Assembly: GCF_028705895.1 (NCBI RefSeq)
Contig: NZ_JAQWCQ010000019.1
Location: 1-57,014, forward strand
Length of the DNA: 57,014 nt
DNA from: Massilibacteroides sp.
Lineage (GTDB): Bacteria; Bacteroidota; Bacteroidia; Bacteroidales; Tannerellaceae
Direction: 5' to 3'
Part shown: in pieces, positions 53,847-57,014 of the stretch
How the letters are laid out: each line of letters starts with the position of its first letter
Numbering within the stretch: the first letter of the stretch is position 1
Position numbers and translations under genes: made by a program
The notes under the pieces: model-generated
Seen by the model: only the letters and a program-made list of their open reading frames with translations
Databases searched by the model: none
What the model was told of the DNA's origin: nothing

Positions 53847-55781
53847 TTATTCATCGTTATACTTCTTCAATAAATCAACCACCCGAAGAATAGAGGCTAC
53901 ATTCATCGCAAATGAAATAGCTCCTCTACTTGTAAACGGAGGATTTCCATCAAACAATTCAGAAATTGTTCCTGCGCAATGCAATGACATTTCTTCCTCC
54001 ATACTAATCAACATACGTTCGGCAAAGGAAACACCACTCATTCCGAACACTTTCAAATAGGCCTCCAAGTATGCCCCAAGCAACCAGGGCCAGGCTGTTC
54101 CCTGATGGTACGCCAGGTCTCGTTGATCTTGCGGACCGGTGCAGTAAGGAATATATCCTTCACTTTTCGGACTCAATGAACGTAATCCTTTCGGTGTCAG
54201 CAATTCTTTGGTCACATAATCCAAGACTGCCCTTTTTTGAAGACGGGTTAATGGAGAATACGGCAAAGCAACAGCAAAAACCATATTCGGACGAACACTC
54301 CAATCTACAGCAGTTCCGGTTACCGAATCAAACAAATAATTATATCCGTTCAGAAAAACCTCTGTAAATGACAGTTCTATTGATTGTATCGTTTTTTCAA
54401 TTTTATCACTGACGGCACTGTTCTGCATTTCTTTATAGAAACAAAGCATATTATACCACAAGGCATTGAATTCAACAATATACCCCGTGCGTTTTACCAC
54501 CGGTTTACCTCTGAATGTCGAGTTCATCCATGTGATAGCCTTATCTCTTCCATTGGCATAAAGCAATCCGTTTTCCATCAATTTCATATCCGGATGCTTT
54601 TGTCCTATAATATATTCTATACTTTCTTCCAGAAAATCGCCATATAATTCTTTCGCCTTTTCTACTCCCTGAACACGAGCATATTGCTGTATTGCCCAAA
54701 CTGCCCATAACAGAATATCCGGATGTTCTATTTCTTTAATAACCTTATCCGTTTCTTCTTTCTGCATAAAATTGCGCAAAGCAGGAATAGCGGTATGCAT
54801 TATTTTTTCAAAACGAACCGGATCATCAATCGAAAGCGTACATCCTGGTAAAGCGATGAACAAGTCTCTCGCCCGAACACCGAACCAGGGATAGCCTGCT
54901 AATAAATACGCGTCATTTTCGGTTGGACGATAATAAAACTGTTGAGCGGAATTTTTCAGGCAATTATAGAAACTCGTACGAGGAGTACGAAGATTCACTT
55001 CCAGTTCAAATAGGAATTTTAATTTTGTCGTAGCCACCTGTAAATCTCCGGCACTGAAATAAATAGACTCACCCTTTTTAATCGGCACTTCGAAATAACC
55101 GGGTACGTACAAATCCTCTTGATACGGATAGCCTCTCTCCTGTTCTTTAGAATATTCTATACCGTTATACCAGTAGGGTTCAAATACAAACTTAGCCTTC
55201 TTACTGAACTGCATATGCAGTTCTGGATAACCAGGGTACATACATGTTTTAATCCCGTTTGGAATTTCCGTATAATTCTGATTCACATACCCATTCTGGT
55301 GAGTTAGTTCCTTCACGCTGCGAAAAGCTAAAAACGGGCGGAATCTCAACGTCGTAGGTGAATGAGCATCTTCTAATGTATATTTAATCATGATACGGTT
55401 TTCATACATAGAAAAGACCTTTTCTTTTGAAAAGATGACCCCTCCTACCCGGTACAACGTGCGAGGAACTGTTTCTGATGAAAACTCTCGAATATATTTA
55501 TGTCCCTTAGGACTAAAATTATCTCCGGAATATTTATGAATGCCCAAGTTAAACTCTGCTCCATGCTGAATAACTGTCTCATCAAACGATGAAAGTAGAA
55601 CATGATTATCCTCTCCCAGTGCAGGCACAGGCATAACCAGTAGTCCATGGTATTTACGTGTATTGCAATCCACAAATGTGGTACAATGATAAGCACCTAA
55701 TCGATTCGTTCGGAGAATCTCTCTTGTTAAGGATTCTTCCAGATTTATCATTATGGTCTTATCAAATTTAAGATAACTCAT
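53847..55781 (-). CDS. Glycogen debranching enzyme (amylo-alpha-1,6-glucosidase type, 644 aa)
   Basis: Bacterial GDE-type debranching enzyme. N-terminal domain (about 10-260: LTREILRTNRLGAYHCTTFV, CNTRKYHGLLVMP) and a C-terminal (alpha/alpha)6 domain with YPWFGVRARDLFIALPG, GKPVVKRTGYIVEFNALWYN and QRDLAYHQGTAWPWLLGAYL. Cytoplasmic. First gene of the three-gene operon, with a strong promoter match. Together with glgB it covers glycogen building and breakdown. Confidence 0.93.
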   Translation of the reverse strand: MSYLKFDKTIMINLEESLTREILRTNRLGAYHCTTFVDCNTRKYHGLLVMPVPALGEDNHVLLSSFDETVIQHGAEFNLGIHKYSGDNFSPKGHKYIREFSSETVPRTLYRVGGVIFSKEKVFSMYENRIMIKYTLEDAHSPTTLRFRPFLAFRSVKELTHQNGYVNQNYTEIPNGIKTCMYPGYPELHMQFSKKAKFVFEPYWYNGIEYSKEQERGYPYQEDLYVPGYFEVPIKKGESIYFSAGDLQVATTKLKFLFELEVNLRTPRTSFYNCLKNSAQQFYYRPTENDAYLLAGYPWFGVRARDLFIALPGCTLSIDDPVRFEKIMHTAIPALRNFMQKEETDKVIKEIEHPDILLWAVWAIQQYARVQGVEKAKELYGDFLEESIEYIIGQKHPDMKLMENGLLYANGRDKAITWMNSTFRGKPVVKRTGYIVEFNALWYNMLCFYKEMQNSAVSDKIEKTIQSIELSFTEVFLNGYNYLFDSVTGTAVDWSVRPNMVFAVALPYSPLTRLQKRAVLDYVTKELLTPKGLRSLSPKSEGYIPYCTGPQDQRDLAYHQGTAWPWLLGAYLEAYLKVFGMSGVSFAERMLISMEEEMSLHCAGTISELFDGNPPFTSRGAISFAMNVASILRVVDLLKKYNDE

Positions 55782-55840
55782 AAAGTCACTATATATTTTT
55801 AAAATTCAGCTATTATTTCCCTATAGATGTAACAATGTAT

Positions 55841-55872
55841 CAAAAGTATCATTAAAAAAACAGAAAAGCAAA
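55841..55872 (-). promoter_or_regulatory. Predicted promoter of the debranching enzyme operon
   Basis: On the minus strand TTTG, 20 bases, TACTTTTG: a full Bacteroidota -33/-7 pair about 60 bp ahead of the start codon. Confidence 0.72.
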
Positions 55873-55985
55873 CCCATATTAATACAGATTTGCTTTTCGT
55901 AATTTAGTATCTTTTTAAGAATTTGAAAAACAACATGTTGATGATTTATATATTCACCGGTTGTGTTTTCAAACACATTATATAT

Positions 55986-56179
55986 AAAAGAAAGCCGCAC
56001 TGAGGATATGAACAAACTCCGTATGACAGGATTTGAGTGCTTTGCCACCTTTGTAATCCGCTGTGCTAAGCATACCTCGAAAGGCGCGGCCCGCCATTAG
56101 CGACAAGAGCTATGTCTCGGAATTAAAAAAACTGATGAGTTTCCCAATCAATCAGCGCGGCTTAACTCTTCACTTTCTT
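55986..56179 (-). ncRNA. Structured non-coding RNA, 6S-like candidate
   Basis: A GC-richer patch in AT-rich surroundings with no open frame. On the minus strand the ends pair in a 12-bp closing stem: AAGCCGCGCUGA (56152-56163) with UCAGUGCGGCUU (55992-56003), one G-U pair. Inside are a local hairpin CUGAU...AUCAG, a GGCG...CGCC hairpin and further pairing AAU-CCG with CGGAUU. A TTTG-N20-TTCCTTTG promoter lies just before the 5' end and a UUUCUUUU tract follows the closing stem. Length near 190 nt and the long closing stem with a loose middle match 6S RNA; in this order it was first described as the Bacteroidales-1 motif. Strand is chosen from the promoter; identity as 6S is tentative. Confidence 0.6.
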
Positions 56180-56184
56180 TAAGA

Positions 56185-56216
56185 CAAAGGAAAATAAAAA
56201 TCTCGACATAACCAAA
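56185..56216 (-). promoter_or_regulatory. Predicted promoter of the non-coding RNA
   Basis: TTTG, 20 bases, TTCCTTTG on the minus strand, with the same spacing as the debranching operon promoter; the -7 box has T for the consensus A. Confidence 0.55.
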
Positions 56217-56368
56217 CAAACCCGCATCAAACCTACGTTTCAAAGAAAGTTATATAACATATGATATTAAAAGGAATTTCTCATCATAAATTGTTATATA
56301 ATTATGTGGTTTTATATTTATTGTACCGCGTATTTTGAATTACATAATATACTATTGGTTTTTATTTT

Positions 56369-56376
56369 TATTTTTG
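56369..56376 (+). promoter_or_regulatory. Predicted promoter of the thioredoxin gene
   Basis: TATTTTTG fits the -7 consensus, 18 bp ahead of the chosen ATG. Confidence 0.5.
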
Positions 56377-56394
56377 CGAAAACAAATTAAATCA

Positions 56395-56871
56395 ATGAAG
56401 ATGAAAAATTTAAGAATCGTATTTTTCTTAATTACAGCTTTTACTTTTGCTAATTCTTTTCTACGTGCCCAAACTGAGGAAGAAACGGGGAAAGTGATTG
56501 TTTTGGATAAAGCAACATTCCTAAATAAAATATACAACTACGAAAAGAATCAGGATGAATGGATATACGAGGGTACGAAACCGTGTATAGTTGATTTTTA
56601 CGCAGATTGGTGCGGTCCATGTAGGCAGGTTTCTCCTATCCTCAAACAGCTTGCGAAGGAATACAAGGATCAGATAATTGTATATAAGGTAAATGTTGAT
56701 AATGAAAAAGAGTTAGCGAGCGCTTTCGGAATACAAAGTATCCCGACTATTCTTTTTATTCCGAAATCGGGACAACCGCAATTGGCTATGGGGGCATTTC
56801 CTAAAGAAACATTTGAAAAACAGATTAAGGAATTTCTGTTAAAACAAGATGGAAAATCCAGTCCAGATTGA
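56395..56871 (+). CDS. Exported thioredoxin-fold protein (158 aa)
   Basis: Thiol-disulfide oxidoreductase with the active site VDFYADWCGPCRQVSP and the cis-Pro region SIPTILFIPKSG. The ATG at 56395 (MKMKNLRIVFFLITAFTFAN) gives a signal peptide ending near LRAQ, so it acts in the periplasm; the frame is open upstream from 56335 but without a signal. The thioredoxin domain is complete (KETFEKQIKEFLLK). The last residues QDGKSSPD and the stop are odd: the TGA stop coincides with the first bases of an IS21-like end, so the original C-terminus may have been replaced. Confidence 0.92.
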   Translation: MKMKNLRIVFFLITAFTFANSFLRAQTEEETGKVIVLDKATFLNKIYNYEKNQDEWIYEGTKPCIVDFYADWCGPCRQVSPILKQLAKEYKDQIIVYKVNVDNEKELASAFGIQSIPTILFIPKSGQPQLAMGAFPKETFEKQIKEFLLKQDGKSSPD

Positions 56872-56946
56872 CCCCGTAAACCAAATAAAATTGCCCCCTT
56901 GCTCTAAAATAAGGTTGCCCCCTCTATCCAAAATAAAAATGACCCC
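56869..56946 (+). repeat. Four tandem-spaced TGmCCCC repeats
   Basis: TGACCCC, TGCCCCC, TGCCCCC and TGACCCC at 56869-56875, 56892-56898, 56916-56922 and 56940-56946. The distances of 23, 24 and 24 bp and the shared AAATAA upstream show a real repeat unit rather than chance. Confidence 0.8.
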
Positions 56947-57014
56947 ATTGAAATGTAAACCAACATAGATTTTATACTTTCAAGAAAGTACAGCTTGTAG
57001 GAAAGGAAAATAAA
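56869..57014 (+). mobile_element. IS21-like element end, continuing outside the window
   Basis: Four copies of a TGmCCCC motif at 56869, 56892, 56916 and 56940, spaced 23-24 bp and each of the last three preceded by AAATAAaa. Arrays of internal repeats next to a TG terminus are the hallmark of IS21-family ends, where they bind the transposase. No transposase gene is seen yet; the last 68 bases are non-coding and would be the leader of istA. Confidence 0.65.

Larger units (their letters stand above)
55873..56394. other. Intergenic region with RNA candidate
   Basis: About 520 bases without protein genes. It contains the structured RNA at 55986-56179, its promoter at 56185-56216, a hairpin TGTGTTT/AAACACA (55962-55977) and the thioredoxin promoter. 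Confidence 0.6.

Noticed and set aside
1-57014. CRISPR arrays, tRNA or rRNA genes
   Set aside because: No regularly spaced long repeats and no cloverleaf or rRNA-like sequence were found on either strand by eye.

Overview
The window is from a Bacteroidales-type member of the Bacteroidota. The signs are TAnnTTTG (-7) promoter boxes ahead of many genes, a UpxY/NusG-like antiterminator, a bifunctional fucokinase/GDP-fucose pyrophosphorylase (Fkp), a DUF5686 outer-membrane protein, an expansion-type ECF sigma factor, a short AMP nucleosidase and a LPxTG-free set of lipoproteins with SC/GC lipoboxes. Genus cannot be fixed from the sequence alone. Most of it is chromosomal core with two small accessory patches and a mobile-element end at the right edge.

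Layout. (1) 1-522: 3' part of a beta-carbonic anhydrase. (2) 604-19468: an L-rhamnose locus. The AraC regulator rhaR points right; a leftward array holds rhaB, rhaA, a GH78 rhamnosidase, rhaT, rhaD, then after a hairpin a second GH78, a GH106, a divergent GH78-like protein and a third GH78. Exported rhamnosidases release L-rhamnose, RhaT imports it, and RhaA/RhaB/RhaD turn it into DHAP and lactaldehyde. No SusC/SusD pair and no lactaldehyde reductase are present. (3) 19883-21568: a tripartite hipB-hipS-hipT type toxin-antitoxin operon with three palindromic operator-like repeats. (4) 22374-24122: phosphoglucomutase/phosphomannomutase. (5) 24516-26244: an overlapping trio of HTH regulator, AAA ATPase and TOPRIM-like protein, a candidate defence module. 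(6) 26377-27717: an S41 lipoprotein protease. (7) 27818-32299: the arginine operon argR-GNAT-argG-argC-argD. (8) 32337-34958: an unpaired ECF sigma factor, an unpaired UpxY-like antiterminator and a Tat-exported Gfo/Idh/MocA oxidoreductase. (9) 34998-47007: DUF5686 protein, the AMP nucleosidase-holA-fkp set, a lone HSDR_N nuclease-like protein, a tiny secreted protein, a TPR protein and gyrA. (10) 47193-55781: manA, a eukaryote-like glgB, an M48 lipoprotein protease and a GH57-glycosyltransferase-debranching enzyme operon, together an alpha-glucan/glycogen region. (11) 55986-56179: a structured non-coding RNA candidate resembling 6S RNA. (12) 56395-57014: an exported thioredoxin whose stop codon coincides with the first bases of an IS21-like end carrying four regularly spaced repeats.

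The strongest candidates for something little described are the HTH-ATPase-TOPRIM trio, the HipBST-like operon with its phased operators, and the 6S-like RNA. None can be proven from sequence reading alone.
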